Source of the DNA: Serratia sp. H1w
GTDB lineage: Bacteria; Pseudomonadota; Gammaproteobacteria; Enterobacterales; Enterobacteriaceae
Reading direction: 5' to 3'
NCBI RefSeq assembly: GCF_000633355.1
Contig: NZ_AYMQ01000055.1
Coordinates: 96,665-160,664 of the forward strand
Length of the DNA stretch: 64,000 nt
The position numbers and the translations under genes were made by a program. Below the pieces are notes generated by a model, which saw only the letters and a list, made by a program, of their open reading frames with translations, was not told the origin of the DNA and ran no database searches. Of the stretch, positions 9,345 to 19,715 are shown piece by piece. Each line of letters begins with the position of its first letter. The first letter of the stretch is position 1.

Positions 9345-9641
9345 TTATAAAGAAACGTAAAGTAATCCTGCGGCCAGGATCACAATTGCAGGTAATGGCG
9401 CGAAAAATGCACGCCAAAACGTGCTTTGAGGCCGGAAGCCGACACCGTGAACGATGCCCGCACACACCGCCCAGATCAGCAAGATACCTTGCCAAATCTC
9501 TATCGAGCTAGTGTGTGCAGCAAAGCGGCTAGGATCCCAAAAGATACATCCCGCTAAAATCACCGCCAGCACCAATGAAAGGGCCCGAACCGGACCCTTG
9601 TCGGTGATGGCGTACAGCTTGTCAGCCAGTGACGAACTCAT
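9345..9641 (-). CDS. ybgE: Cyd operon protein YbgE
   Basis: A small inner-membrane protein of 98 residues with three hydrophobic segments, always found after cydX; its function in bd oxidase is not settled. I chose the ATG at 9641, which overlaps the cydX stop as TGATG; a GTG one codon upstream is also in frame. Confidence 0.93.
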   Translation of the reverse strand: MSSSLADKLYAITDKGPVRALSLVLAVILAGCIFWDPSRFAAHTSSIEIWQGILLIWAVCAGIVHGVGFRPQSTFWRAFFAPLPAIVILAAGLLYVSL

Positions 9642-9754
9642 CACTTACCGTCTTGCTGCGCTTTTGAATCTTCACTGTGCTCAAGCGCCAGCGCCGTGAT
9701 GATACCGAAGGCACAGGCAAGAAGCGTTCCGAGGATCCAGGCAAAATACCACAT
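9641..9754 (-). CDS. cydX: Cytochrome bd-I oxidase small subunit CydX
   Basis: A 37-residue single-helix membrane protein (MWYFAWILGTLLACAFGI, then a charged tail). CydX is required for stable heme arrangement and activity of the CydAB oxidase. It starts 17 bases after the cydB stop, with GGAGC in front of its ATG, and overlaps ybgE. Confidence 0.96.
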   Translation of the reverse strand: MWYFAWILGTLLACAFGIITALALEHSEDSKAQQDGK

Positions 9755-9771
9755 GGTTTAGCTCCTTTTGC

Positions 9772-10911
9772 TTAGTACAGCGAATGCTTATTTTTTTCGA
9801 TGAAGTTCTTATCCAGGCGACCAAACATTTTGTAGTACGCCCAAGCGGTGTACGCCAAAACGATTGGCACGAAGATAATCGCAACAACGGTCATCACCTG
9901 CAGTGTGAACATGCTGGAAGTCGCATCCCACATAGTCAGGCTGACGTTAGGCACGGTACTTGATGGCATAACGAACGGGAACATGGTTACCCCAGCCGTC
10001 AAGATTACACAGGCAATCGTCAGTGATGAAGTCAGGAACGCCATCGCCGCTTTGTCCAAACGGGCAAACAGGATGGTGAACAGTGGCAGAACCACGCCCA
10101 ACGCCGGCAGTGCCCACAGGATTGGATACTTGTTGTAGTTGATCAACCAGGCACCCGCCTGATGAGCCACTTCTTTACGCAGCGGGTTGGATTGCGCCGC
10201 CGTATCCAGTGCAGAGGTCACCACGAAACCGTCGATGCCGTTCACCAGCCAGATACCCGCCAACAGGAAGCATACGCCCATCACCAGCGCAGAAATCTGC
10301 GCCGCTGCGCGTGAACGCAGGTGGATTTCGGCAGTAGTACGCATCTGCAGGTAGGTTGCCCCCTGAGTCACCAGCATGGTCAGGCTGACAATACCGGCCA
10401 GCAAACCAAACGGGTTCAACAGTTGGAAGAAGTTGCCGGTGTAGAACAGGCGCAGATATTCATCGATATGGAACGGTACGCCCTGCAACAGGTTACCGAA
10501 CGCAACACCGAATACCACCGCAGGCACGAAGCTACCGATAAAGATGCCCCAGTCCCACATGTTACGCCAGCGGCTGTTCTCCAGCTTCGAACGGTAGTCA
10601 AAACCGACCGGGCGGAAGAACAAGGAAGCCAGCACCAGGATCATGGCCACATAGAAACCAGAGAACGCGGCGGCATAAACCATCGGCCAGGCGGCGAACA
10701 GCGCACCACCGGCGGTGATTAGCCACACCTGGTTACCGTCCCAGTGCGGGGCGATGGCGTTGATTATTACCCGACGCTCGGTATCGGTTTTACCGATGAT
10801 GCGCATCAGAATACCGACACCCATATCGAAACCGTCGGTGACGGCGAAACCGATCAGCAGGACGCCAACCAGGAGCCACCAGATAAATCGCAGTACTTCA
10901 TAATCAAACAT
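9772..10911 (-). CDS. cydB: Cytochrome bd-I ubiquinol oxidase subunit II
   Basis: Subunit II (379 aa, same as E. coli) of the high-affinity quinol oxidase that reduces O2 at low oxygen and generates proton-motive force without pumping. It is a multi-helix membrane protein with the conserved start FDYEVLRFIWWLLVGVLLIGFAVTDGFDMG and, further on, the WDGNQVWLITAGGALFAAWP block. It follows cydA by 15 bases. Confidence 0.98.
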   Translation of the reverse strand: MFDYEVLRFIWWLLVGVLLIGFAVTDGFDMGVGILMRIIGKTDTERRVIINAIAPHWDGNQVWLITAGGALFAAWPMVYAAAFSGFYVAMILVLASLFFRPVGFDYRSKLENSRWRNMWDWGIFIGSFVPAVVFGVAFGNLLQGVPFHIDEYLRLFYTGNFFQLLNPFGLLAGIVSLTMLVTQGATYLQMRTTAEIHLRSRAAAQISALVMGVCFLLAGIWLVNGIDGFVVTSALDTAAQSNPLRKEVAHQAGAWLINYNKYPILWALPALGVVLPLFTILFARLDKAAMAFLTSSLTIACVILTAGVTMFPFVMPSSTVPNVSLTMWDATSSMFTLQVMTVVAIIFVPIVLAYTAWAYYKMFGRLDKNFIEKNKHSLY

Positions 10912-10926
10912 ATCTTGGACTCCTGT

Positions 10927-12495
10927 TTAGCGCGCTTCCTGCACGGCGGCAGTCGGTTGTTCAAAATGATAGCGGCCAGTTTTCAGGCTGCTTGGACCCA
11001 GACGTGCAAACTTGAACATCAGGTACATTTCAGCCACCAGGAACAGGGTGTACAAGCCGCAAATCAGCCCCATCGAGAACAGAATGTCGCCTGCGGTCAG
11101 CGAAGAGGTCGCGACTGCGGTTGGCAGCACCTCACCTATCGCCCACGGCTGGCGGCCATACTCTGCCACGAACCAGCCCGCTTCTACTGCAATCCAAGGT
11201 AATGGCAGACCGTACAACGCGGCACGCAGCAGCCATTTCTTCTGACCGATACGCCCACGCACGACGCTCAGGAACGACATACCGATAATAAACAGCATCA
11301 GCACACCACAAGCCACCATGATACGGAAGGCGAAGTACAGTGGAGCAACGCGCGGAATAGAATCTTTGGTTGCCTGCTGGATCTGCGCTTCCGTGGCGTC
11401 GGTGACGTTTTCGGTATAGCGCTTGAGCAGCATGCCGTAGCCCAGATCCTGCTTGGTATCGTTGAATGCACTACGCACTGCCGGATCGGTATTGCCGCCA
11501 CGCAGCTCTTCCAGCAACTGGTAAGCCTTCATACCGTTACGGATACGTACCTGATGTTGTGCCATCAGATCGCGCAGACCGATAACCGGAGTGTCGATGG
11601 AACGAGTAGCGATCAGGCCAAGTGCCCAAGGAATTTGAATCGCGAAGGAGTTCTCCATTTTCTCCTGGTTCGGAATACCGAACAGGGTAAATGCGGCCGG
11701 AGCCGGTTGAGTTTCCCATTCCGCTTCAATGGCAGCCAGTTTGGTTTTCTGCACGTCCCCCATTTCGTAACCGGATTCATCACCCAGCACGATAACGGAA
11801 AGGATCGCAGCCATACCGAAGCTGGCAGCAATGGCGAACGAACGCTTGGCAAAGGCGATGTCACGCCCTTTCAGCAGATAGTAAGCGCTGATGCCCAGCA
11901 CGAACATCGCGCCGGTGGTGTAACCAGAGGCCACGGTGTGAACAAACTTCACCTGTGCGACCGGGTTCAGAACCAGCTCAGAGAAGCTGAGCATCTCCAT
12001 ACGCATGGTTTCGAAGTTGAAGTCGGAGGCGATTGGGTTTTGCATCCAGCCGTTAGCGACCAGGATCCACAACGCAGACAGGTTTGAGCCGAGGGCGACA
12101 AACCAGGTAACGGTCATGTGTTGGATCTTGCTCAGGCGGTCCCAGCCGAAGAAGAACAGACCAACCAGCGTCGATTCCAGGAAGAACGCCATCAGACCTT
12201 CGATAGCCAGAGGGGCCCCGAAGATGTCACCAACGTAGTGAGAGAAGTACGACCAGTTGGTCCCGAACTGGAACTCCATGGTCAACCCGGTGGCCACACC
12301 CAGAGCAAAGTTGATTGCAAACAACTTGCCCCAGAATTTGGTCATATCTTTATAAATTTGTTTGCCGGACAGCACATATACCGTTTCCATAATCGCCAGC
12401 AAAAACGCCATACCCAGCGTTAATGGGACAAATAGGAAGTGGTACATCGCCGTTAAAGCAAACTGTAAGCGCGACAGTTCGACAATATCAAACAT
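10927..12495 (-). CDS. cydA: Cytochrome bd-I ubiquinol oxidase subunit I
   Basis: Subunit I (522 aa) binds hemes b558, b595 and d and the quinol. H19 (AMYHFLF) is the heme ligand seen in E. coli, and [10 protein letters not shown] carries the second conserved His. The GRQPW signature of the quinol-binding region is present ([13 protein letters not shown]). The long Q-loop typical of proteobacterial bd-I is intact. The operon receives quinol made by succinate dehydrogenase encoded just upstream. Confidence 0.98.
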   Translation of the reverse strand: MFDIVELSRLQFALTAMYHFLFVPLTLGMAFLLAIMETVYVLSGKQIYKDMTKFWGKLFAINFALGVATGLTMEFQFGTNWSYFSHYVGDIFGAPLAIEGLMAFFLESTLVGLFFFGWDRLSKIQHMTVTWFVALGSNLSALWILVANGWMQNPIASDFNFETMRMEMLSFSELVLNPVAQVKFVHTVASGYTTGAMFVLGISAYYLLKGRDIAFAKRSFAIAASFGMAAILSVIVLGDESGYEMGDVQKTKLAAIEAEWETQPAPAAFTLFGIPNQEKMENSFAIQIPWALGLIATRSIDTPVIGLRDLMAQHQVRIRNGMKAYQLLEELRGGNTDPAVRSAFNDTKQDLGYGMLLKRYTENVTDATEAQIQQATKDSIPRVAPLYFAFRIMVACGVLMLFIIGMSFLSVVRGRIGQKKWLLRAALYGLPLPWIAVEAGWFVAEYGRQPWAIGEVLPTAVATSSLTAGDILFSMGLICGLYTLFLVAEMYLMFKFARLGPSSLKTGRYHFEQPTAAVQEAR

Positions 12496-13200
12496 CTTGA
12501 CTCCTTGCTCCTCGCAGGAAGACTCCGACTTGCGGTTATCGGTATTACTCCCGAAAGAGTAGCCGGTAACGCCCCGCAGTGAATGCCCTTAAACACAACA
12601 AAATTTGATCCAGCCTCTCCGCTTTCAACCGTACATTCAGTGCCAGACCACCAGGGGCAGGAGCAAAACGCACCAATGAAAACCGACAGCGGGTAACAAA
12701 TGCAACAAGATCAACCATCCGTAATTACACAATGGCATGATACTCGCCAAAGCCCACACAATAAATAGGTATTTGCGTGACACAGGTTGGACTTTTGGCT
12801 ACAGGTCAAAAATCAGCCTAAATAGGTAGCTAGGCCTATATTGATCCAGGACAATTTAAGCATATTTGCATATTATTTCCATATCGATTGTCGCTTTTCC
12901 GCTAATTTCCATAGCGTCATGTTAAGTAATTTCTCAATTGTTTTTTATTGGTATTTTTGTGTTAAATAAATGTGATTTAAAAGAACCCCCATTGTATTAA
13001 TTAAGTCATTAATTGCGTCTTGTATTAACTTTTTATTTTCAATGGCGATTGCAGTGAGTTGACTCACAAATCTGCTTTTTGCTAAGTAATCATAGACCAT
13101 GTTGCGAGGTTGATCGCATAACCTGCAAACACTGTGAGGACAGTTGGCAACTTGCACACCAAGAGATTGAAAAAAATAATTCCTTGTCAGTGACTTATAC
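12496..13200 (-). promoter_or_regulatory. Long cydA upstream region
   Basis: About 700 bases without a credible gene, AT-rich from 12830 to 13080. In E. coli cydA has several promoters controlled by ArcA and FNR over a comparable distance. I see a TTGAT-CCAG-GACAA sequence at 12841-12854 that resembles a weak FNR site, but no clean consensus. The mngR-mngAB genes that separate sucD from cydA in E. coli are absent. Confidence 0.45.
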
Positions 13201-13225
13201 AAAAAAAGCCGCCCATAGGGCGGCC
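13201..13225 (-). terminator. Terminator of sdhCDAB-sucABCD
   Basis: On the minus strand GCCGCCC-TAT-GGGCGGC is followed by seven T residues, 37 bases after the sucD stop. It is a strong intrinsic terminator for the whole sdh-suc unit. Confidence 0.92.
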
Positions 13226-13260
13226 AAACATGTCGAGATTTTATTATTTGCTATACGGTA

Positions 13261-14133
13261 TTAACGATTCAGGATCGCCTTCACTGCATCACCGATATCA
13301 GCCAGGCTGCGTACGGTTTTCACTCCTGCCGCTTCCAGAGCCGCGAACTTCTCATCCGCAGTCCCTTTGCCGCCGGCAATAATGGCGCCAGCATGGCCCA
13401 TACGTTTGCCTTTAGGCGCGGTAACGCCAGCGATATAACCCACTACCGGCTTGGTGACGTGCTCTTTGATATAAGCTGCCGCTTCTTCTTCCGCGCTGCC
13501 GCCAATCTCACCGATCATCACAATAGCTTCAGTCTGTGGATCTTCCTGGAACAATTTCAGGATATCGATAAAGTTGGAACCCGGGATCGGATCACCACCG
13601 ATACCCACGCAGGTAGACTGCCCCAGACCGGCGTCAGTGGTTTGTTTTACCGCTTCATAGGTCAGAGTACCTGAACGGGAAACGATGCCCACTTTGCCTG
13701 GCAGGTGGATATGGCCAGGCATGATGCCGATTTTGCATTCGCCCGGGGTGATCACACCTGGGCAGTTCGGGCCGATCATACGCACGCCAGCTTCATCCAG
13801 CTTCACTTTCACAGTCAGCATATCCAGGGTTGGGATGCCTTCGGTGATGGTGATGATCAGTTTGATGCCTGCATCGATGGCTTCCAGAATGGAGTCTTTG
13901 CAGAATGGCGCAGGTACGTAGATTACAGACGCGGTAGCGCCGGTCGCTTCTACGGCTTCACGCACGGTGTTGAACACCGGCAGGCCCAGATGCTGAGTGC
14001 CACCTTTGCCCGGGGTCACGCCGCCGACCATTTTGGTGCCGTAAGCGATAGCTTGTTCGGAGTGGAAGGTACCCTGGCTACCGGTGAAACCCTGGCAAAT
14101 TACTTTGGTGTTCTTATCGATTAAAATGGACAT
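13261..14133 (-). CDS. sucD: Succinyl-CoA synthetase subunit alpha
   Basis: The alpha subunit (290 aa) carries the CoA-binding Rossmann domain and the phosphohistidine that relays phosphate from succinyl phosphate to the nucleotide. The active site is in [20 protein letters not shown] (His near residue 247). The N-terminal CoA motif [15 protein letters not shown] is intact. Its ATG shares a base with the sucC stop (TAATG). Confidence 0.98.
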   Translation of the reverse strand: MSILIDKNTKVICQGFTGSQGTFHSEQAIAYGTKMVGGVTPGKGGTQHLGLPVFNTVREAVEATGATASVIYVPAPFCKDSILEAIDAGIKLIITITEGIPTLDMLTVKVKLDEAGVRMIGPNCPGVITPGECKIGIMPGHIHLPGKVGIVSRSGTLTYEAVKQTTDAGLGQSTCVGIGGDPIPGSNFIDILKLFQEDPQTEAIVMIGEIGGSAEEEAAAYIKEHVTKPVVGYIAGVTAPKGKRMGHAGAIIAGGKGTADEKFAALEAAGVKTVRSLADIGDAVKAILNR

Positions 14134-15299
14134 TATTTACCCTCCACTGCCGCAACAACTTGCTGAGCCGCATCAGTCAGGCTGGTCGCAGCAATGATAT
14201 TCAAACCGCTGTCCGCCAGTTTCTTGGCGCCCAGTTCGGCGTTGTTCCCTTCCAGACGCACGACCACCGGGACGTTCACGCCCACTTCGGCTACCGCGCC
14301 AATGATACCGTCGGCGATCAGGTCGCAACGGACGATACCACCGAAGATGTTGACCAGAACCGCTTTCACCTTGTCGTCAGACAGGATGATTTTAAAGGCT
14401 TCGGTTACGCGTTCTTTGGTTGCGCCACCGCCCACGTCCAGGAAGTTGGCAGGTTCGCCACCGTGCAGTTTCACGATGTCCATGGTACCCATGGCCAGAC
14501 CGGCACCGTTCACCATGCAACCGATGTTGCCGTCGAGAGCAACATAGTTCAGCTCCCACTGAGCCGCACGGGATTCACGTTCGTCTTCCTGAGAAGGGTC
14601 ACGCATTTCACGCAGTTCAGACTGGCGGAACAGGGCGTTACCATCGGCACCCAGCTTACCATCCAGGCAGATCAGATCGCCCTGCTTGGTCACTACCAGC
14701 GGGTTGATCTCAACCATTGCCAAGTCGCGTTCCAGGAAAAGCGTCGCCAGACCCATGAAGATCTTGGCAAACTGGCCGACTTGCTTACCGGTCAGACCCA
14801 GTTTGAACGCCAGCTCACGACCTTGGTAAGGCTGTGGGCCTGCCAGTGGATCGATGGTCATTTTGTGGATCAGTTCCGGAGTTTCTTCCGCAACTTTCTC
14901 AATTTCAACGCCACCTTCGGTGGATGCCATAAACACCACGCGACGGCTGGCACGGTCAACCACCGCCCCCAGATACAGCTCTTTATCGATATCGGTGGCC
15001 GCTTCTACCAGGATCTGGTGAACCGGCTGACCCAGCGCATCTGTCTGGTAGGTCACCAGGCGTTTACCCAGCCAGGCTTCGGCGAATGCACGGATATCTT
15101 CTTTGCTGTTAACGACTTTAACGCCACCAGCTTTACCACGGCCGCCAGCATGAACCTGACATTTTACCACCCACGGGCCGGAGCCGATTTTAGATGCGGC
15201 TTCTTCTGCTTCGCGCGGAGTGGTACAGGCGTAACCGGTTGGTGCTGGCATGCCATACCGAGCAAACAGCTGTTTTGCCTGATATTCGTGTAAATTCAT
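14133..15299 (-). CDS. sucC: Succinyl-CoA synthetase subunit beta (ADP-forming)
   Basis: The beta subunit (388 aa, same as E. coli) has an ATP-grasp nucleotide-binding domain at the N-terminus ([32 protein letters not shown]) and a C-terminal domain with the succinate-binding loop ([11 protein letters not shown]). It makes ATP or GTP from succinyl-CoA in the TCA cycle. A 118-base gap with a strong hairpin separates it from sucB. Confidence 0.98.
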   Translation of the reverse strand: MNLHEYQAKQLFARYGMPAPTGYACTTPREAEEAASKIGSGPWVVKCQVHAGGRGKAGGVKVVNSKEDIRAFAEAWLGKRLVTYQTDALGQPVHQILVEAATDIDKELYLGAVVDRASRRVVFMASTEGGVEIEKVAEETPELIHKMTIDPLAGPQPYQGRELAFKLGLTGKQVGQFAKIFMGLATLFLERDLAMVEINPLVVTKQGDLICLDGKLGADGNALFRQSELREMRDPSQEDERESRAAQWELNYVALDGNIGCMVNGAGLAMGTMDIVKLHGGEPANFLDVGGGATKERVTEAFKIILSDDKVKAVLVNIFGGIVRCDLIADGIIGAVAEVGVNVPVVVRLEGNNAELGAKKLADSGLNIIAATSLTDAAQQVVAAVEGK

Positions 15300-15387
15300 G
15301 ATGTTCTATCCATTCAGGTCTGAAAGTTTCAGCCGGGTCATTTTTGCGGGTTCCCGCATGACTTGTCGGCCACATAGCACAGGGTGT

Positions 15388-15408
15388 GGGCGCGGCAACA
15401 CCGCGCCC
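15388..15408 (-). other. Hairpin in the sucB-sucC gap
   Basis: GGGCGCGG and CCGCGCCC form a perfect 8-base, all-GC stem with a 5-base loop, 9 bases after the sucB stop on the transcript. There is no T-run, so it is more likely an RNA-stability or partial read-through element than a terminator. Confidence 0.65.
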
Positions 15409-15417
15409 TTGCAGGGA

Positions 15418-16632
15418 TTAAACGTCCAGCAGCAGACGAGCCGGGTCTTCCAGCATGTCTTTCACCGTCACCAGATAACTCACCGACTCTTTGCCATCGA
15501 TCAGACGATGATCGTAAGACAGAGCCAGATACATCATCGGCTGGATCACCACCTGACCATTGACCGCCATTGGGCGATCCTTGATGGCGTGCATACCCAG
15601 GATGGCGCTCTGCGGTGGGTTGATGATCGGGGTAGACATCAGTGAACCGAAGACACCGCCGTTGGTAATGGTGAAGTTACCGCCGGTCAGTTCTTCCACG
15701 GTCAATTTGCCGTCACGGCCCTTGATCGCCAGCTCTTTGATTTTCTTCTCGATGTCAGCCATGCTCATGGAATCGACGTCACGCAGTACCGGAGTTACCA
15801 GGCCGCGCGGAGTCGATACCGCAATGCTGATATCGAAGTAGTTGTGGTAAACCACGTCGCTACCGTCGATGGAGGCGTTCACTTCCGGGAAGCGTTTCAG
15901 CGCTTCGACTACCGCTTTGATGTAGAAGGACATAAAGCCCAGACGGACACCGTGGCGTTTTTCGAAGGCTTCACCGTACTGCTTGCGCAGATCCATGATC
16001 GGCTGCATGTTGATTTCGTTGAAGGTGGTCAGCATCGCGGTGCTGTTCTTCGCTTCCAACAGGCGCTCGGCCACGCGTTTGCGCAGGCGGGTCATCGGTA
16101 CACGTTTTTCGCTACGGCCACTCAGGGCAGGCTGTGGCGCAGCAGCAGGCGCTGCCGCCGGTGCTGCTTTCTTGCTGGCAGCCAGGTGTGCTTCAACGTC
16201 TTCACGAGTGATACGGCCACCCACGCCGCTGCCTTTGATGGCTGCAGCATCGAGGTCGTGTTCGCCGATTAGGCGGCGGATCGCCGGGCTGAGTGCATCG
16301 TTGCTCTCTTCTCCCAGGCTGGCGGTCGCACGCTGTGCCGGAGTGGCCTCAGCGCTCTGCGCCTTCACTTCGGTCGGTTTGCCAGAGCTGTCGCCCTGAC
16401 GGATGCGCCCGAGGAGCTGGCGTGAAGTCACGGTTGCCCCTTCGTCTTCCAGGATCGCTTCCAGCACGCCGGCTTCACTGGCTGGCACTTCCAACACCAC
16501 TTTATCGGTTTCGATTTCAACCAGTACTTCGTCACGTTGGACGGTATCACCCGGTTTTTTATGCCAGGTGGCGACGGTTGCATCGGCAACGGATTCAGGG
16601 AGGTCAGGAACCAGAATATCTACGCTACTCAT
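15418..16632 (-). CDS. sucB: Dihydrolipoyl succinyltransferase (2-oxoglutarate dehydrogenase E2)
   Basis: The E2 core (404 aa) transfers the succinyl group from lipoyl-lysine to CoA. Domains in order: one lipoyl domain (1-80) with K44 in IETDKVVLE; an Ala/Pro linker; a peripheral subunit-binding domain (about 112-150, [33 protein letters not shown]); and the acyltransferase domain (about 175-404) with the catalytic [12 protein letters not shown]. Confidence 0.98.
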   Translation of the reverse strand: MSSVDILVPDLPESVADATVATWHKKPGDTVQRDEVLVEIETDKVVLEVPASEAGVLEAILEDEGATVTSRQLLGRIRQGDSSGKPTEVKAQSAEATPAQRATASLGEESNDALSPAIRRLIGEHDLDAAAIKGSGVGGRITREDVEAHLAASKKAAPAAAPAAAPQPALSGRSEKRVPMTRLRKRVAERLLEAKNSTAMLTTFNEINMQPIMDLRKQYGEAFEKRHGVRLGFMSFYIKAVVEALKRFPEVNASIDGSDVVYHNYFDISIAVSTPRGLVTPVLRDVDSMSMADIEKKIKELAIKGRDGKLTVEELTGGNFTITNGGVFGSLMSTPIINPPQSAILGMHAIKDRPMAVNGQVVIQPMMYLALSYDHRLIDGKESVSYLVTVKDMLEDPARLLLDV

Positions 16633-16650
16633 TAGCTTTCCTTTAAATTT

Positions 16651-19458
16651 TTATTCAATATTCAGCGCGTCATTCACCAGAGCCTGTTGCTGCTTCTGGT
16701 GTACGGACATATAACCCACCGCCGGAGAGGCAGAGGCTGGACGTCCTGCGTAACGTAAAGAGGCCCCAAACGGGATCACTTCACGGAAGTTGTGTTGGCT
16801 GCAATACCAGGCGCCCTGGTTCAGCGGCTCTTCCTGACACCAGACGAAATCATGCACGTGGGCATACTGCTCCAATACCGCTTGAACGGCCTGATGCGGG
16901 AACGGATACAGCTGCTCGATACGTACGATGGCCACGTCTTTCTGGTCGTTCTTGCGGCGTTGCTCCAGCAGATCGTAATAAACCTTACCAGAACAGAGCA
17001 CTACGCGTTTTACCGCTTTGGCATCCAGCTCGTCAACTTCACCAATTGCCGGTTGGAAGGTGCCGTTTGCCAACTCTTCCAGAGAAGAGATTGCCAGCGG
17101 GTGGCGCAGCAAGGATTTCGGTGACATCACCACCAGCGGACGGCGCATACCGCGCAACGCCTGACGGCGCAGCATGTGGTAAACCTGTGCCGGAGTGGAC
17201 GGGATACACACCTGCATGTTCTGTTCTGCACACAGCTGCAGGTAACGTTCCAGACGCGCAGAGGAGTGCTCTGGGCCCTGGCCTTCGTAACCGTGCGGCA
17301 GCAGCATGACCAAGCCACACATACGACCCCATTTCTGCTCACCAGAACTGATGAACTGATCAATCACCACCTGAGCACCGTTGGCGAAGTCACCAAACTG
17401 CGCTTCCCAGATGGTCAGGGTGCGCGGTTCTGCGGTGGCGTAGCCGTATTCAAATGCCAGAACGGCTTCTTCAGACAGCACCGAGTCCCAGACTTTGAAT
17501 TCGCCCTGACCGCTGTGGATGTTGGCCAGCGGGACATAGACAGAACCATTTTTCTGGTTGTGCACCACCGCATGACGGTGGAAGAAGGTGCCACGGCCAG
17601 CATCTTCACCGGAGATACGGATCGGAATGCCTTCATCTGCCATGGTGGCGTAAGCCAGAGTTTCTGCTGCGCCCCAGTCGAACGGTTTGTTGCCTGCCGC
17701 CATCTCGGCGCGATCGCCGTAGATTTTCGCTACGCGCGACTGCATTTCAATCGCTTCAGGCACGGTACTGATACGACGAGCCAGTTCCTGCAGACGCTTC
17801 ATCTCAACCTTGCTTGGGTACTCTTCGTCCCACTCATGGTTCAGGTATGGCGACCAGGTAAAGGAGTGCAGGTTCATCGGACGCCACTCTTCAACCACGC
17901 AGTCACCGCGATCGAGAGCATCGCGATACAGGTTGACCATTTCCGTGGCATCTTCCAGGCTGGCAACCTTCTGTTCGGTCAGCACGTCAGCGTAGAGTTT
18001 GCGTGGCGTCGGGTGCTTCTTGATCTTCTGGTACATCACCGGCTGGGTTGCACTTGGCTCATCGGCCTCGTTATGCCCATGGCGACGGTAGCAGACCAGA
18101 TCGATCATCACGTCACGTTTAAAGGTGTTACGGAAATCCAACGCCAGGCGGGTAACAAAGGCTACCGCTTCCGGATCATCAGCGTTCACGTGGAAGATTG
18201 GGGACTGCACCATCTTGGCAATATCGGTACAGTATTGGGTGGAACGTGCATCCAACGGGTTGGAGGTAGTAAAACCAACCTGGTTGTTGATGACGATACG
18301 CACCGTGCCGCCGACTTCATAACCGCGAGCCTGCGACATGTTCAGGGTTTCCTGAACCACGCCCTGCCCGGTGATTGCCGCGTCACCGTGAATGGTGATT
18401 GGCAGTACCATGTTGCTGCGCGCTTCGTCCAGACGATCGCGACGGGCACGAACCGACCCCATGACCACCGGGCTGACGATCTCCAGATGCGACGGGTTAA
18501 ACGCCAGCGCCAGGTGAACCATGCCGCCTTCGGTTTCTACGTCGGAGGAGAAGCCCTGGTGATATTTCACGTCACCGGTGCCCAGATGTTCTTTATGCTT
18601 GCCGGCAAACTCATCGAACAGGTCGGCTGGTTTTTTACCCAGCACGTTGATCAACACGTTCAGACGACCACGGTGGGCCATGCCCAGCACCACTTCACGC
18701 GTGCCGTTTTTGCCTGCGTGACGCACCATCTCTTTCAACATCGGTACCAACGCATCACCGCCTTCCAGCGAGAAGCGTTTGGCCCCAGGGAATTTGGCAC
18801 CCAGGTAACGTTCCAGCCCTTCGGCCGCCGTCAGTTCGCTCAGGAAACGGCGTTTCTCGTCGCTGGTGAAGCTGGCACGCCCCGCTACCGATTCAATGCG
18901 CTGTTGGATCCAGCGTTTCTCTTCGGTGTTGGTGATGTGCATGTACTCGGCACCGATCGAACCGCAATAGGTCTGTTTCAGCGCGGCATACAGGTCGCTC
19001 AGCTTCATGGTTTCCTTGCCAATGGCAAAAGAACCCACGTTGAAGGTTTCCTGGAAGTCGGCTTCGGTCAGGTTGTGATACGCCGGATCGAGATCGGGCA
19101 CACGCTCCTGTTTCCACAGATCCAACGGGTCGAGGTTGGCGTGCTGATGCCCACGAAAGCGGAAGGCGTTGATCAGCTGCAATACCTTGACCTGCTTGGC
19201 ATCGGTTTCTGGATCGTTGATGGTGGTGTTATAACGAGCAGAATCTTTCGCCAGGCGGCGGAAGTAATCTCGCGTTTGGGAGTGGAGCTGATCGGGTTTG
19301 ACACCCGCAGTTGGTAGTTGCTGGAAAATTGAACGCCAACTATCTTCAACGGAACTCGGATCGGTTAAAAAGTCTTCATAGAGCTGCTCTATGTAGGACT
19401 GGTTCGCGCCCGCCAGATAGGAGGAATCCAGCCAGGCCTTCATTGCGCCGTTCTGCAT
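16651..19458 (-). CDS. sucA: 2-oxoglutarate dehydrogenase E1
   Basis: The thiamine-diphosphate-dependent E1 (935 aa, E. coli 933) decarboxylates 2-oxoglutarate and hands succinyl to SucB. The ThDP-binding region is visible (HGDAAITGQGVVQETLNMS, then NNQVGFTTSNPLDARSTQY), as is the transketolase-like C-terminal half (HSGQGEFKVWDSVLSEEAVLAFEYGYA). The N-terminus MQNGAMKAWLDSSYLAG matches the family start. A very long open frame on the opposite strand is a codon-bias shadow. Confidence 0.98.
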   Translation of the reverse strand: MQNGAMKAWLDSSYLAGANQSYIEQLYEDFLTDPSSVEDSWRSIFQQLPTAGVKPDQLHSQTRDYFRRLAKDSARYNTTINDPETDAKQVKVLQLINAFRFRGHQHANLDPLDLWKQERVPDLDPAYHNLTEADFQETFNVGSFAIGKETMKLSDLYAALKQTYCGSIGAEYMHITNTEEKRWIQQRIESVAGRASFTSDEKRRFLSELTAAEGLERYLGAKFPGAKRFSLEGGDALVPMLKEMVRHAGKNGTREVVLGMAHRGRLNVLINVLGKKPADLFDEFAGKHKEHLGTGDVKYHQGFSSDVETEGGMVHLALAFNPSHLEIVSPVVMGSVRARRDRLDEARSNMVLPITIHGDAAITGQGVVQETLNMSQARGYEVGGTVRIVINNQVGFTTSNPLDARSTQYCTDIAKMVQSPIFHVNADDPEAVAFVTRLALDFRNTFKRDVMIDLVCYRRHGHNEADEPSATQPVMYQKIKKHPTPRKLYADVLTEQKVASLEDATEMVNLYRDALDRGDCVVEEWRPMNLHSFTWSPYLNHEWDEEYPSKVEMKRLQELARRISTVPEAIEMQSRVAKIYGDRAEMAAGNKPFDWGAAETLAYATMADEGIPIRISGEDAGRGTFFHRHAVVHNQKNGSVYVPLANIHSGQGEFKVWDSVLSEEAVLAFEYGYATAEPRTLTIWEAQFGDFANGAQVVIDQFISSGEQKWGRMCGLVMLLPHGYEGQGPEHSSARLERYLQLCAEQNMQVCIPSTPAQVYHMLRRQALRGMRRPLVVMSPKSLLRHPLAISSLEELANGTFQPAIGEVDELDAKAVKRVVLCSGKVYYDLLEQRRKNDQKDVAIVRIEQLYPFPHQAVQAVLEQYAHVHDFVWCQEEPLNQGAWYCSQHNFREVIPFGASLRYAGRPASASPAVGYMSVHQKQQQALVNDALNIE

Positions 19459-19598
19459 TTTGATCCCTTAAGCTTTAAAGCTTCAGTTTTCGCCGTGGTT
19501 AACATAATTACCGTAATGGTACGTTTAACGGTTCACTCGACGTGCTTATCACGCTAATGCACGTTCTGTTTTGGACCTTGCGGCCTCTTACAAGGAAC

Positions 19599-19661
19599 CT
19601 CTAAAAACCGGCGGGACAAACCTGATTGCCTGTAACCACAATCACGGGTCAGTTTTTAGAG
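19599..19661. other. Nested inverted repeat in the sdhB-sucA gap
   Basis: CTCTAAAAAC near 19600 pairs with GTTTTTAGAG at 19652-19661, and inside it TGATTG pairs with CAATCA. The structure lies in the 257-base space between sdhB and sucA, which in E. coli also holds a weak sucA promoter. It could form in both DNA and RNA. Confidence 0.6.
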
Positions 19662-19715
19662 ATGCCCTCTGGTGATGTGCGCCGGAACCAGCACCGGCGC
19701 AGCATCTCGTTCTGT

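Noticed and set aside
12945..13202. 85-residue frame upstream of cydA
   Set aside because: It overlaps the sdh-suc terminator, lies in AT-rich sequence, has no ribosome binding site I trust, and resembles nothing I recognise.
17176..19317. 713-residue open frame on the plus strand across sucA
   Set aside because: It is antisense to the whole of sucA, has no family resemblance, and is explained by biased codon use in a highly expressed gene.
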